NCBI GenBank assembly: GCA_017937195.1
Contig: JAGBEA010000020.1
Span: 1 to 47,374, forward strand
Direction: 5' to 3'
From: Oscillospiraceae bacterium
GTDB taxonomy: Bacteria; Bacillota; Clostridia; Oscillospirales; Oscillospiraceae
DNA: 47,374 nucleotides
Part shown: positions 1 to 7,701 of the stretch, one piece after another
How the letters are laid out: every line of letters starts with the position of its first letter
Numbering within the stretch: position 1 is the first letter of the stretch
Translations under genes and position numbers: made by a program
Notes under the pieces: model-generated
Told to the model about the DNA's origin: nothing
Databases searched by the model: none
The model's input: the letters and a program-made list of their open reading frames with translations, nothing else

Positions 1-1
1 C

Positions 2-1633
2 CGCCTTTCCCAAGATGACGGGCGTGACGGTGAGAGCAACAGTATATCTAATCAGAAGGCTATCCTCTCTCAATATGCCAAAGAGCACGGATACCTTCAT
101 CCTGAATTTTTTGTAGATGACGGCATTTCCGGTACGACCTTCGACCGCCCCGACTTTCAGCGTATGCAGAGAATGGCAGAGAACGGTGAAATCGGCACCA
201 TTATCGTAAAGGACTTATCCCGCTTCGGCAGAGAAACCATAGAAATGGGCAGGCTGACACAGGTGGTATATCCTTCGCTTGGAATAACCTTTATTGCTAT
301 TCAAGAGAATGTAAATACCAATACGGGTACGGGACTTGAAATGATGCCATTCTACAATATTTTTAATGAATGGTACGCAGAGCAAACAAGTAAAAAGATA
401 AAGGCGGTTTGGAAATCCAAAGCGGATAACGGAGAGCGTGTATCTTCTGCCGTTCCTTTCGGATATATGAAATCTCCCGATAATCCAAAACAATGGATTA
501 TTGACGAGCCTGCCGCAAAGGTAGTTCGATATATTTTTGAGTTGTGTCTTGCAGGACTTGGACCGATGAAGATCGCACGGCGTTTGGAGAGTGAGGAAAT
601 CTTCTGCCCGACCGAATACTATTATCGTATCGGCAGAAAGGCAACAAACAAGCGACCGGATAACCCGTACCGTTGGGATCAGGTAACTGTTCGGCACATT
701 CTTGAAAACCGTCAGTACACGGGATGCACCGTCAATTTCAAAAGCACCTTTGTCAGCTTCAAAGTTAAGAAAACCATCCATCTTCCTGAAGAAGAATGGC
801 AGATCATACCCAATACCCAAGAAGCAATTATTGATGAAGATACCTTTGAGAGAGTACAGGAACTCCGAAAACACCGCCGCCGCAATTCAGCAACTGGAAA
901 ATCAAGTATGTTTGCAGGACTTTTGTACTGTTCAGACTGCGGTTCCAAGCTATATTACTGTGCTTCTAAGAGTATTGAGGACGGCAAAGAATTTTATCGC
1001 TGTTCACAGTACAAGGAAAACAGAGGAGCTTGCACTATTCACTTTATCCGTGATTCTGTACTCAAGGAATTGGTGCTTGATACCATACGGAAGGTAGCCA
1101 AGTATGTGCAGGGATTTGAGCCGGTGTTCTTATATCTCTTTGCAAAGCAAAACACGCTCGGTAGAGAGATGAATATTCGTAATATGAAGCAAAACATCGA
1201 AAATTCCAAACGGCGCATAAAAGAACTTGATATGCTGATTGAACGCATTTATGAGGACAACGTACTCGGTAAGATTTCCGATGAACGCTTCTATCGTATG
1301 TCTGCCAATTATGAAAAAGAGCAAAAAGAACTGCTCGCCGCAGTTGAACACGATGAGCAGGCAGTCAGAAAAGCCGAACAGGAAAAGATTGATTTGAAGG
1401 TTTTCCTTGAAGCAATCCGTGAGTGTACTGACTTAAAAGAATTAACACCCACGATCGTAAACACTTTGATTAAGCGGATTGATGTTCACAACAGCGAAAA
1501 GGATGAGAATGGCATAAAACACGTTCCTATTGATATTTCTTTTACTGCGGTTGGAATTATCAATATTCCTACCGAAAAAGAACTCATTGCGGCAATGCAA
1601 GAAATGCGAGAAACACCGCTTAAATCCGCTTGA
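2..1633 (+). CDS. Large serine recombinase (5'-truncated by window edge)
   Basis: Site-specific recombinase of the large serine family, which cuts and rejoins attachment sites to move an integrative element. The frame is open from the window edge, so 543 residues are visible and roughly 10-20 N-terminal ones are missing. The fragment starts RLSQDDGRDGESNSISNQK; the Ser of RLS is the expected catalytic nucleophile. The resolvase core continues through FVDDGISGTTFDRPDFQRM and VKDLSRFGRE. Next come the recombinase domain (about residues 170-290), a zinc-ribbon with CSDCGSKLYYC and CSQYKENRGAC, and a coiled coil (about residues 385-470) typical of TndX/TnpX-type enzymes. The C-terminus (KRIDVHNSEKDENG) is also typical. 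Apart from the clipped start the gene looks intact. Family assignment is secure; the identity of the carried element is not. Confidence 0.93.
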   Translation, partial: RLSQDDGRDGESNSISNQKAILSQYAKEHGYLHPEFFVDDGISGTTFDRPDFQRMQRMAENGEIGTIIVKDLSRFGRETIEMGRLTQVVYPSLGITFIAIQENVNTNTGTGLEMMPFYNIFNEWYAEQTSKKIKAVWKSKADNGERVSSAVPFGYMKSPDNPKQWIIDEPAAKVVRYIFELCLAGLGPMKIARRLESEEIFCPTEYYYRIGRKATNKRPDNPYRWDQVTVRHILENRQYTGCTVNFKSTFVSFKVKKTIHLPEEEWQIIPNTQEAIIDEDTFERVQELRKHRRRNSATGKSSMFAGLLYCSDCGSKLYYCASKSIEDGKEFYRCSQYKENRGACTIHFIRDSVLKELVLDTIRKVAKYVQGFEPVFLYLFAKQNTLGREMNIRNMKQNIENSKRRIKELDMLIERIYEDNVLGKISDERFYRMSANYEKEQKELLAAVEHDEQAVRKAEQEKIDLKVFLEAIRECTDLKELTPTIVNTLIKRIDVHNSEKDENGIKHVPIDISFTAVGIINIPTEKELIAAMQEMRETPLKSA

Positions 1634-1643
1634 ACAAAGGAAA

Positions 1644-1671
1644 ACGGTGCAGCCCTCACGGGCTACACCGT
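1644..1671. terminator. Hairpin downstream of recombinase
   Basis: ACGGTG(C)AGCCC and GGGCT(A)CACCGT form a stem of 11 to 12 pairs around a TCAC loop. The U-tract lies on the minus-strand side (TTTTCCTTT), so it would best stop transcripts arriving from the minus-strand gene at 1723-2187. Confidence 0.5.
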
Positions 1672-1691
1672 ATCCTACATAAGACTGTCCT

Positions 1692-1723
1692 TTAGAGTAC
1701 GACTCTAATGACCTCTCTTTTTT
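1692..1723 (+). terminator. Palindrome plus T-run, recombinase terminator or element end
   Basis: TTAGAGT-ACG-ACTCTAA is a perfect 7-bp-arm inverted repeat. It is followed eight bases later by a run of seven T. It could be a weak terminator for the recombinase or a recombinase recognition site at the element boundary. Confidence 0.4.
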
Positions 1724-2187
1724 TATGCAAATATCAGATAATACATAACCAGCGCGTTGCCGATGCCAACCAGAATGCCGGCCACCACTTGGAGGGGGGT
1801 GTGTCCTACAAACTCCTTCAGGTCCATATCGGTGATGTCCTGCTTGAACAGCTTTTCAAACTGCTCCACCATCTCGTTGATGACGATGGCCTGCTTGCCT
1901 GTCTCCTGCCGCACGCCGGTGGCGTCGTGGCAGACGATAATGGCGAGAATGGCACACACGGCGAACTCAAACGAGCCCACACCGCATTGCAGCGCCGCGA
2001 ACATTGCCAGCGAGGAAACGGTGGCGGAGTGCCCGCTGGGCATACCACCGTCGCCGAACAGCCGTTCCCAATCCAGTTTTTTGTTGATGCAGGCGTTGAT
2101 GATTACCTTCAGCACCTGGGCGATGAGCCACGAGGAGGTACTGGTAATCAAAAACGCATTGGAGAACAGTTCGCGCAGCCAATCCAT
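1723..2187 (-). CDS. Divergent PAP2 family (DUF212, YuiD-like) membrane protein
   Basis: Small integral membrane protein of 154 residues, related to the acid phosphatase/vanadium haloperoxidase superfamily. The motif DGGMPSGHSATV (about residues 45-56) is the PSGH signature. CHDATGVRQETGKQA supplies the second conserved block. Hydrophobic segments flank both, with a C-terminal membrane helix. The substrate is unknown; the family is common in Firmicutes and plants. I chose the ATG at 2187 (MDWLREL) because GAGG lies six bases upstream; the GTG four codons earlier has no ribosome site. It is convergent with the recombinase and divergent from the PNPOx-fold gene. Confidence 0.85.
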   Translation of the reverse strand: MDWLRELFSNAFLITSTSSWLIAQVLKVIINACINKKLDWERLFGDGGMPSGHSATVSSLAMFAALQCGVGSFEFAVCAILAIIVCHDATGVRQETGKQAIVINEMVEQFEKLFKQDITDMDLKEFVGHTPLQVVAGILVGIGNALVMYYLIFA

Positions 2188-2214
2188 AGCGTTCCTCACT
2201 TTGCCGTTTTTCCT

Positions 2215-2244
2215 ATTCTATCACAGCAGCGGGGCAGTATGCAA
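2215..2244 (-). promoter_or_regulatory. Promoter of the DUF212 gene
   Basis: On the minus strand TTGCAT (2239-2244) and TAGAAT (2215-2220) are separated by 18 bp, upstream of the start at 2187. Confidence 0.6.
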
Positions 2245-2343
2245 AGAAAATCGGAGGCTTTTGCGGGAAAATTTCGATTTTTGCCCTTTCCATTGACAAA
2301 CGGAGCGACTTCGTGCAAACTGTAGAAAAAGGAGGGCTTGACG

Positions 2344-2808
2344 ATGCGAAGAAAAGATAGAGAACGGGACGCCGCGTTCGCGTGGGATGTGCTGGACAGG
2401 GCTGATTATGTGACGCTGGCGATGACCGACACGGAAGGGAAACCCTACTGCATTCCGCTGACCGTGGCGGTGGACCGGGAGTATGGCGCACTCTATTTCC
2501 ACTGTGCCCGTGAGGGTTTGAAGCTGGAGCTTTTGCGGCAAAACAGCGCTGTATGCCTCTCGGCTGTGTCGGCGATGGCATCGGTGCCGCGGCAATTTTC
2601 CTTGAGCTATTCCTCTGCCGTACTGCGCGGTCACGCGCAGGAGGTGACGGACGAAGGGGAGAAGGTGAAGGCGCTGCTGCTGCTTTGCACCAAGTACGAT
2701 CCCAAGGGAATGGATCGTTTCGACGGCGCGCTGGAGCAAAATCTGGACGCCACCTGCGTGGTGAAGATCCTCCCCGAGGTGCTTACGGGTAAGCAGTCGG
2801 GTAATTGA
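2344..2808 (+). CDS. Pyridoxamine 5'-phosphate oxidase-fold (NimA-like) flavoprotein
   Basis: A 154-residue protein of the PNPOx-like split-barrel family, close to the 5-nitroimidazole-reductase (NimA-like) branch. These proteins bind FMN or haem and act in redox detoxification; the physiological substrate is unknown. Visible family features are the N-terminal MRRKDRER, then DYVTLAMTDTEGKPYCIPLT (first barrel strands) and ALYFHCAREGLKLELL, whose Phe-His-Cys-Ala motif is typical of Nim-like members. An ATG start at 2344 is preferred because GGAGG (2331-2335) lies eight bases before it; the in-frame TTG at 2338 is too close. Its stop is only six bases from the convergent DUF1836 stop, with no hairpin between. 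Confidence 0.85.
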   Translation: MRRKDRERDAAFAWDVLDRADYVTLAMTDTEGKPYCIPLTVAVDREYGALYFHCAREGLKLELLRQNSAVCLSAVSAMASVPRQFSLSYSSAVLRGHAQEVTDEGEKVKALLLLCTKYDPKGMDRFDGALEQNLDATCVVKILPEVLTGKQSGN

Positions 2809-2814
2809 ATCGTG

Positions 2815-3411
2815 TTACAGATCCGTCTTTTCTGTGTCGCCCTCCTGAGAGGTGGCACCGTCAAGGCGGATCAATTTTTCGGCAAACAGCGTGTAGAAGC
2901 CGGCCGTCAGCGCATACTCGGTGGCGGCGCGCAGCGCGGTGGTATCAGGCGTTCCGGAATCAGCCAGCTCCGCTGCTGTGGTGTGCAGATCCCCTGCAAA
3001 AGCGCCCAGCATCCGGTGGAACTTTTCGCAGTAGTCCAGATAGATCCGGCGCACCGTCTCCTCGTCCGCATCCGCAGGCAGCAGCTTTTGCACATCGCTG
3101 ATGCTCAAAGACAGCTTCAGCGTCAAAATCATAATGAGATAGACGATGTGGACGCGGCTGTATTTCCGCTTTTCCGGCGCGGGCATAATCTTCAATCGCA
3201 CATAGTTGTTGATGGTGGAGGCGGTGATGAATCCCTCTTTTTCATTGGTGGGTGCGGGGATGAAGTGGAGATACTCCTCCAGCAGCACGATCACCTGATC
3301 CATATACAGCCCGAACTTGGGGATGGACTCCCACTCCGGCAGGCGATAATCCCGGGAAAACTGCTCCCAGTGGCGCAGATCCTCGGTCAGCAAGCTTTTA
3401 TCATATGCCAT
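2815..3411 (-). CDS. DUF1836 domain protein
   Basis: A 198-residue protein of the DUF1836 family, widespread in Firmicutes and thought to contain a helix-turn-helix resembling MerR-type DNA-binding proteins. The segment from LPEWESIPKFGLYMDQV through ITASTINNYVRLKIMPAP to YSRVHIVYLIMI matches the family core, in which a winged HTH is predicted (about residues 55-95). The acidic C-terminus (GATSQEGDTEKTDL) looks unstructured. Start supported by AAGAGGTG upstream. It is probably a regulator, but no target is known; it stands alone with its own promoter. Confidence 0.85.
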   Translation of the reverse strand: MAYDKSLLTEDLRHWEQFSRDYRLPEWESIPKFGLYMDQVIVLLEEYLHFIPAPTNEKEGFITASTINNYVRLKIMPAPEKRKYSRVHIVYLIMILTLKLSLSISDVQKLLPADADEETVRRIYLDYCEKFHRMLGAFAGDLHTTAAELADSGTPDTTALRAATEYALTAGFYTLFAEKLIRLDGATSQEGDTEKTDL

Positions 3412-3440
3412 AAGGACACCTCTTTATCGTTGATAGGTAT

Positions 3441-3469
3441 ATTATAACAGACCACGCGGAATAACGCAA
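3441..3469 (-). promoter_or_regulatory. Promoter of the DUF1836 gene
   Basis: Minus strand TTGCGT (3464-3469), 17-bp spacer, perfect TATAAT (3441-3446), about 30 bp before the start at 3411. Confidence 0.75.
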
Positions 3470-3491
3470 CCAAAAACGGGAAAGATAAAAC

Positions 3492-3520
3492 TTGACGAGC
3501 AATATATAATATGCTATATT
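3492..3520 (+). promoter_or_regulatory. Promoter of the SGNH hydrolase gene
   Basis: TTGACG (3492-3497), 17-bp spacer, TATATT (3515-3520). A second TATAAT at 3505-3510 lies inside the spacer but has no matching -35. The promoter is back to back with the DUF1836 promoter. Confidence 0.7.
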
Positions 3521-3555
3521 AGATAAAACGATAATCATAACAAGAGGTGGCGGCT

Positions 3556-4239
3556 ATGCGTGATAAATTGTATGTCTACGGCGACTCGCTGATGAAGGCG
3601 ACGGTGCCGGATGAGAATTTTCGCTACCATTTCCGCATCGGTGAGCTGATGGAGCGGGAACCCGCCCCTGCGCTGGAGGTGGTGAACCGCGCTAAGATGG
3701 GCGCAACCATCCGCAAGGGGCAATCGCTGGTGGCACGGGATTTGGAGCAGGGGGCGCAGGGGCGCTGGGCGTTGATCGGCTACGGCGGCAACGACTGCGA
3801 CTTCGATTGGAGCGCTGTGGCTGCAGCACCGGATGGGGAGCACTGTCCCAAGACGGAGCTGCCGGAATTTCTGCGCATTTTGAAAGAGACCGCCGCTGCG
3901 CTGCTGGAAAAAGGGATCCAGCCGCTGCTGATGACGCTGCCGCCCATCGATGCCGCGCGGTATCTGGATTTCATCTGCCGCCGCGGACTGGATCGCGGGA
4001 AGATCCTGCAATGGCTGGGCGATTGTCAGATGATCTACCGCTATCAGGAACTGTACTCCGACAGCGTGGCGCAGCTGGCCACAGCGGAGGGGCTGCCGCT
4101 GATCGATGTGCGGCGGGCGTTTCTCGGTGACCGTACCTGCGCCGGTTTAATCGCTGCCGACGGTATCCACCTGACGATGGACGGCTATCAGCGGCTGTAT
4201 GGCACCATCGGTTCGTGGATGAAGAAAAATGTGCTGTAA
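3556..4239 (+). CDS. SGNH/GDSL-family hydrolase
   Basis: Predicted cytoplasmic esterase or lipase-like hydrolase of the SGNH fold, 227 residues. Block I is VYGDSLMK (Ser nucleophile near residue 10), block III is GYGGNDCDF (Gly and Asn of the oxyanion hole), and block V is AADGIHLTMDG (Asp-His of the triad near the C-terminus). There is no signal peptide, so an intracellular substrate such as an acyl or acetyl ester is likely; the actual substrate is unknown. The ATG at 3556 is preferred over GTG 3547 because AAGAGGTGG overlaps the latter. It is monocistronic, with its own promoter and a shared bidirectional terminator. Confidence 0.88.
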   Translation: MRDKLYVYGDSLMKATVPDENFRYHFRIGELMEREPAPALEVVNRAKMGATIRKGQSLVARDLEQGAQGRWALIGYGGNDCDFDWSAVAAAPDGEHCPKTELPEFLRILKETAAALLEKGIQPLLMTLPPIDAARYLDFICRRGLDRGKILQWLGDCQMIYRYQELYSDSVAQLATAEGLPLIDVRRAFLGDRTCAGLIAADGIHLTMDGYQRLYGTIGSWMKKNVL

Positions 4240-4242
4240 AAA

Positions 4243-4273
4243 AGGAACCTGTTCACTGAACAGGTTCCTTTTC
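4243..4273. terminator. Bidirectional terminator
   Basis: AGGAACCTGTTC-ACT-GAACAGGTTCCT is a perfect 12-bp stem. It is flanked by A-runs on the left and T's on the right, so it can stop both the SGNH gene (plus) and the phosphohexomutase operon (minus). Confidence 0.9.
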
Positions 4274-4286
4274 GTTTGTGCAGTAT

Positions 4287-6011
4287 TTATGCCAGAGACT
4301 TGACCCACTGGCCATATTTCTCCAGATTGGCGTCGCGCTCCGCGGCGTCCTTGCCGATGGTCATCACATAGACCTTGACCTTGGGCTCGGTGCCGGAGGG
4401 GCGGATGATCACGCAGGTGCCGTCGCTGAGCTCATAGCGCAGCACGTTGGAGTCACGCAGCTCCATAGAGCCGGTTTCGCCGGTGCGGCAATCGTAGACA
4501 GTGCCGTCCTTGTAGTCCTTGCGCACGATCACCTCGGTGCCGGCGATCTCGGTGGGGGGATTCTGGCGCAGACCGCCCAGCAGGGCAGCCATCTTCTCCA
4601 GACCGTCCAGACCGGGCATCACCAGATTGTGGGTCTTCTCACCGTACCAACCGTACTTCTCGTACAGAGCCTGCAGCGCATCGTACAGCGTCATACCCTG
4701 CGCGGCGTACCACGCGGCCATCTCGGTGATGATGAGGGCGGCGGTGACGGCGTCCTTATCGCGGACGAAGTCGCCGATCAGGTAGCCGTAGGACTCCTCG
4801 TAAGCCAGGATCACCTTGCCGGCGTTGGCCTCGTCCAGATCTGCCATCTTCTCGGCCATAAACTTAAAGCCGGTGAAGGTGTCATAGCAGCTAAGGCCGT
4901 TGCTCTCTGCCACCTTGCGCGCCATCTCGGTGGTGACGATGGTCTTCAGCAGCACGGGCTTCTCGGGCAGCGTGCCGGCGCGCTTCATAGCGCCGATGAG
5001 ATAGTCGGTCAGCAGCACGCCGGTCTGGTTGCCGGTGAAGGGGATGAAGCGGCCGTCCTTGCTGCGCACCATAATGCCCACGCGGTCGCTGTCGGGGTCG
5101 GTGCCGATGATGAAGTCGGCGCCGTGCTTGTTGGCCAGATCCACAGCCAGATAGAAGCCCTCGGGGTTCTCGGGGTTAGGGGATGCCACCGTGGGGAAGT
5201 TGCCGTCGATGACCATCTGCTCTTCCACGCAGTGCAGATGCTTTACACCCAGCTCACGCAGAGCCTCGGGCACCAGCTTGTGGCCGCAGCCGTGGAAGGG
5301 GGTAAACACCACCTCAAAGTTGTCGGCCACCTTGGCCATAGACTCGCGGTCGTTGATGGTGGAAACGACGTGCTTCATAAAGCGGCGGTCGGTCTCGTCG
5401 CCCAGGATCTCGATAAGACCCTTTTCTACGGCCTCGTCAAAGTCCATGGTCTTGATATCCTTGAAAATGTCGATCTTGCTCAGGCGCTCCGCCACGGCGT
5501 CGGCGTGCTGGGGAGGCAGCTGTGCGCCGTCGGACCAGTAGACCTTATAGCCGTTGTATTCCTTGGGGTTGTGGCTGGCGGTGACATTGATGCCGGCGGT
5601 GCAGCCGTACTCGCGCACGGCGAAGCTCAGCTCGGGGGTGGGGCGCAGGCTCTCGAAGAGGCGCACGTGGATGCCGTTGGCAGCGCAGACCTCGGCTGCG
5701 GCGCGGGCGAACTTATCGGAGTTGATGCGGCAGTCCATGCAGATGGCGATGCCCTTTTTCTTGGCCTCCTCGCCCTCGGCGCAGATGACCTCGGCAAAGC
5801 CCTGAGTTGCCCAGCGAATCACATAGATGTTCATCTGATGCAGACCCATCTTCATGGTGCCGCGCAGACCGGCAGTACCGAACTCCAGCGGACCGTAGAA
5901 ACGGTTCTCGATCTCTTTTTCATCGCCTGCGATGCTTCTCAGCTCGTCCAGCTCCTCCTCGGTGAGAACACCGCTGTTGAGCCACTTTTCATATTCCTGC
6001 TTGTAAGACAT
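4287..6011 (-). CDS. pgcA: Phosphoglucomutase/phosphomannomutase family (PgcA-like)
   Basis: Alpha-D-phosphohexomutase, 574 residues, interconverting hexose 1- and 6-phosphates (most likely glucose) and feeding glycolysis, glycogen and cell-envelope sugar synthesis. The catalytic phosphoserine loop is NVTASHNPKEYNGYKVYW (about residues 140-157). The metal-binding loop is GTDPDSDRVGI. The sugar-recognition loop is LAYEESYGYLIGD. The phosphate-binding C-terminal loop is IIRPSGTEPKVKVY. Length fits the PgcA/PGM2-like bacterial branch (about 570-600) rather than the 450-residue GlmM/ManB branch. A strong AAAGGAG precedes the ATG. It is the last gene of a probable operon (MBL hydrolase, rlmH, DUF2007, pgcA), 35 bases after the DUF2007 gene. 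Confidence 0.93.
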   Translation of the reverse strand: MSYKQEYEKWLNSGVLTEEELDELRSIAGDEKEIENRFYGPLEFGTAGLRGTMKMGLHQMNIYVIRWATQGFAEVICAEGEEAKKKGIAICMDCRINSDKFARAAAEVCAANGIHVRLFESLRPTPELSFAVREYGCTAGINVTASHNPKEYNGYKVYWSDGAQLPPQHADAVAERLSKIDIFKDIKTMDFDEAVEKGLIEILGDETDRRFMKHVVSTINDRESMAKVADNFEVVFTPFHGCGHKLVPEALRELGVKHLHCVEEQMVIDGNFPTVASPNPENPEGFYLAVDLANKHGADFIIGTDPDSDRVGIMVRSKDGRFIPFTGNQTGVLLTDYLIGAMKRAGTLPEKPVLLKTIVTTEMARKVAESNGLSCYDTFTGFKFMAEKMADLDEANAGKVILAYEESYGYLIGDFVRDKDAVTAALIITEMAAWYAAQGMTLYDALQALYEKYGWYGEKTHNLVMPGLDGLEKMAALLGGLRQNPPTEIAGTEVIVRKDYKDGTVYDCRTGETGSMELRDSNVLRYELSDGTCVIIRPSGTEPKVKVYVMTIGKDAAERDANLEKYGQWVKSLA

Positions 6012-6046
6012 ATATGGAAACTCCTTTCAGAATGTATTAAACGAAT

Positions 6047-6343
6047 TCATTCTTCTTCCGGCTGGGCGGAGAGAATATCCTGCGCGTCGCCCAGCAGAGA
6101 GGCGGGGACATACAGCTCCGCGCCGTAGCCGGAAAAGCCGCTGATGACCTTGCCTGCGCCGCCTTCGCGGCTGTAGTACTTGAAACAAGGGATCTGATAG
6201 GCGCTAAGCAGCGAAACGATCATATCCGCCTCTGCCAGCGAATCAATGGTGTGGTGCAGCAGCACCGCCTGCTCACGCTGACCGCTCTCGTCCAAGGGCC
6301 ATGCGGGAATATCGGGGCCCAAGGCCCACTTGCTCATATCCAC
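6047..6343 (-). CDS. DUF2007 domain small protein
   Basis: A 98-residue protein resembling the DUF2007 (putative signal-transducing protein) family. The line VLLHHTIDSLAEADMIVSLL followed by AYQIPCFKYYSREGG is the usual two-strand, one-helix core that opens these domains. Asp-Ile-Leu near the end (GDAQDILSAQ) is also typical. Function is unknown; related domains sometimes sit near nucleotidyl or PII-like regulators. GTG 6343 is chosen as start because AGGAGG lies eight bases before it. It lies 12 bases after rlmH, in the same operon. Confidence 0.7.
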   Translation of the reverse strand: MDMSKWALGPDIPAWPLDESGQREQAVLLHHTIDSLAEADMIVSLLSAYQIPCFKYYSREGGAGKVISGFSGYGAELYVPASLLGDAQDILSAQPEEE

Positions 6344-6355
6344 GAAAAACGCCTC

Positions 6356-6838
6356 CTATTTGTGATATTTGGTGCCCTGCTGGATCTGATACGCGCGGTA
6401 GATCTGCTCCAGCAGCATAATGCGTGCCATATGGTGGGGGAAAGTCATAGGCGACATACTGAGCTTCCAGTCCGCCTGCGCCTTCAGCGCGGCGTCCAGC
6501 CCCACACTGCCGCCGATGAGGAAGGTGACCTGCGTCTTGCCCGATACGGCAAAATCCTCCAGCCGCTGCGCCAGTGCTACGCTGGAGCAGGTCTTACCCT
6601 CAATGCACATAGCCACCAGCGCGCCGCCCTTCGGCAGCTTTTCCCGGATGGCGGCAGCCTCCGTCTCCAGTGCCTTCTGGATCTCAGCGGGGGAGGGGTT
6701 GTCCGGCAGCCGGTACTCCGGCAGCTCCAGCAGTTCCAGCTTGCAGTGGCGCTGCAGGCGCTTGCAGTACTCGGCAGCGGCCTCGATGTAGAATTTTTCC
6801 TTCAGCTTGCCGACGCACAAAATGGTTACTTTCTGCAT
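6356..6838 (-). CDS. rlmH: 23S rRNA (pseudouridine1915-N3)-methyltransferase RlmH
   Basis: SPOUT-class methyltransferase of 160 residues that methylates pseudouridine 1915 in helix 69 of 23S rRNA, using SAM, as a homodimer. Family landmarks are the N-terminal VTILCVGKLKEKFY, the SAM-binding knot FLIGGSVGLDAALK (about residues 105-118), and the C-terminal MTFPHHMARIMLLEQIYRAY with the near-terminal KYHK tail characteristic of RlmH. Length is normal. GGAGG lies seven bases before ATG. The start overlaps the preceding MBL gene by 13 bases, indicating translational coupling; the pairing of rlmH with a YycJ-like gene is common in Firmicutes. Confidence 0.97.
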   Translation of the reverse strand: MQKVTILCVGKLKEKFYIEAAAEYCKRLQRHCKLELLELPEYRLPDNPSPAEIQKALETEAAAIREKLPKGGALVAMCIEGKTCSSVALAQRLEDFAVSGKTQVTFLIGGSVGLDAALKAQADWKLSMSPMTFPHHMARIMLLEQIYRAYQIQQGTKYHK

Positions 6839-7620
6839 GCCTCGCCCTCCAGTTCAAAGCAGCGGCTCAGCTCACCGCGGGGCGCCACCGTCACAAAAGT
6901 GCCCAGTTCCGCCGCACGCAGCGCACACTCCACCGTCTCCAGCGCACGCTCGGGGGTGTTGTTCTCACGACTCAGGTGCGCCAGCACGATCTGCCGCGTG
7001 CCGCGCTGCGCCATCATAACAGCAAAGCGGGCGGCATCCTCGTTGGACAGATGCCCCTGCAGGCTCAGAATGCGCTCTTTCAGGTAGTAGGGATACGGAC
7101 CGCTGCGCAGCCAGTCCACATCGTGGTTGCTCTCCAGCACCAGCAGCTCCACGCCGGTGAGGGCGTCCGCTGCCTCATCGGTGACATAGCCGGTGTCGGT
7201 GAGGATGCCGATGCTGCCGTCGGGGCAGTCGACACGGTAATCCACACTCTCGCGGGAGTCGTGGGAGGTGGGGAACACAGTGACGCGGCACGCGCCAACG
7301 GCGAAGGTGCCGCTGCGCTCCACCACGCGCAGCTGCCGCTCAATACCGGCAAGGCGGTAGCACAGCTGTGAGGCGGTGCCGCGGCTTGCGTACAGCGGTG
7401 TGGCGTGGTGCTTGATCAGTGTGGCCAAAGCGCAGGTGTGATCGGAATGCTCGTGGGTCAGCAGGATGGCGGAAATGTCCTCAATCCTCAGCCCCAGCTG
7501 CGCCAAGGAGGTCTTGATACGGCGCGCCGAGATGCCGGCATCCACCAGAATGTGAGTGCCGCCGCCGGAGATCAGCAGGCAGTTTCCCTCCGACCCACTG
7601 GCCAGTGTATGTAAAGTCAT
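6826..7620 (-). CDS. MBL-fold metallo-hydrolase, YycJ/WalJ-like
   Basis: Metallo-beta-lactamase fold hydrolase of the YycJ/WalJ type (264 residues). These are predicted nucleases or phosphodiesterases linked in other Firmicutes to cell-wall and DNA-replication control. The zinc motif LLTHEHSDHTCAL (HxHxDH) is intact. Further ligands lie in the TSHDS region and in VLESNHDVDWL; the late motif LAHLSRENNTPE is characteristic of YycJ. The start MTLHTLASGSEGNC at 7620 is chosen because AAGAGG precedes it; an ATG nine codons earlier lacks a ribosome site. First gene of the rlmH operon. No walRK two-component genes are in the window. Confidence 0.9.
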   Translation of the reverse strand: MTLHTLASGSEGNCLLISGGGTHILVDAGISARRIKTSLAQLGLRIEDISAILLTHEHSDHTCALATLIKHHATPLYASRGTASQLCYRLAGIERQLRVVERSGTFAVGACRVTVFPTSHDSRESVDYRVDCPDGSIGILTDTGYVTDEAADALTGVELLVLESNHDVDWLRSGPYPYYLKERILSLQGHLSNEDAARFAVMMAQRGTRQIVLAHLSRENNTPERALETVECALRAAELGTFVTVAPRGELSRCFELEGEACRK

Positions 7621-7654
7621 CAATGGGTATTCCTCTTTTTTCTTCATAGAGAAT

Positions 7655-7688
7655 CAGCGTTCGCGAGGGGGGAGCCAAGCGAACGCTG
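7655..7688 (-). terminator. Inverted repeat between murA and the MBL gene
   Basis: CAGCGTTCGC and GCGAACGCTG form a perfect 10-bp stem with a 14-base loop, but only ATTCTC follows on the minus strand. It is a weak or partial terminator, so read-through from murA into the downstream operon is possible. Confidence 0.45.
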
Positions 7689-7701
7689 AAAAGTGGTGTG
7701 T

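Larger units (their letters stand above)
1..1722 (+). mobile_element. Probable terminal segment of an integrative element (serine-recombinase type)
   Basis: The first 1.6 kb encodes the C-terminal bulk of a large serine recombinase. It is visibly more A+T-rich than the genes to its right and uses different codons. In Tn5397/Tn4451-like elements the recombinase gene lies at one end of the element. Here the next gene (DUF212 family, minus strand) is chromosomal in character, so the boundary should fall in the short gap 1634-1722. That gap contains two inverted repeats, 1644-1671 and 1692-1708. The exact attachment site cannot be defined without the other end or an empty-site sequence. Confidence 0.5.

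Noticed and set aside
4278-6128. 616-codon plus-strand open frame opposite pgcA
   Set aside because: Antisense shadow of a clear phosphohexomutase; low-complexity His/Ala/Gly/Leu composition caused by the codon bias of the real gene.
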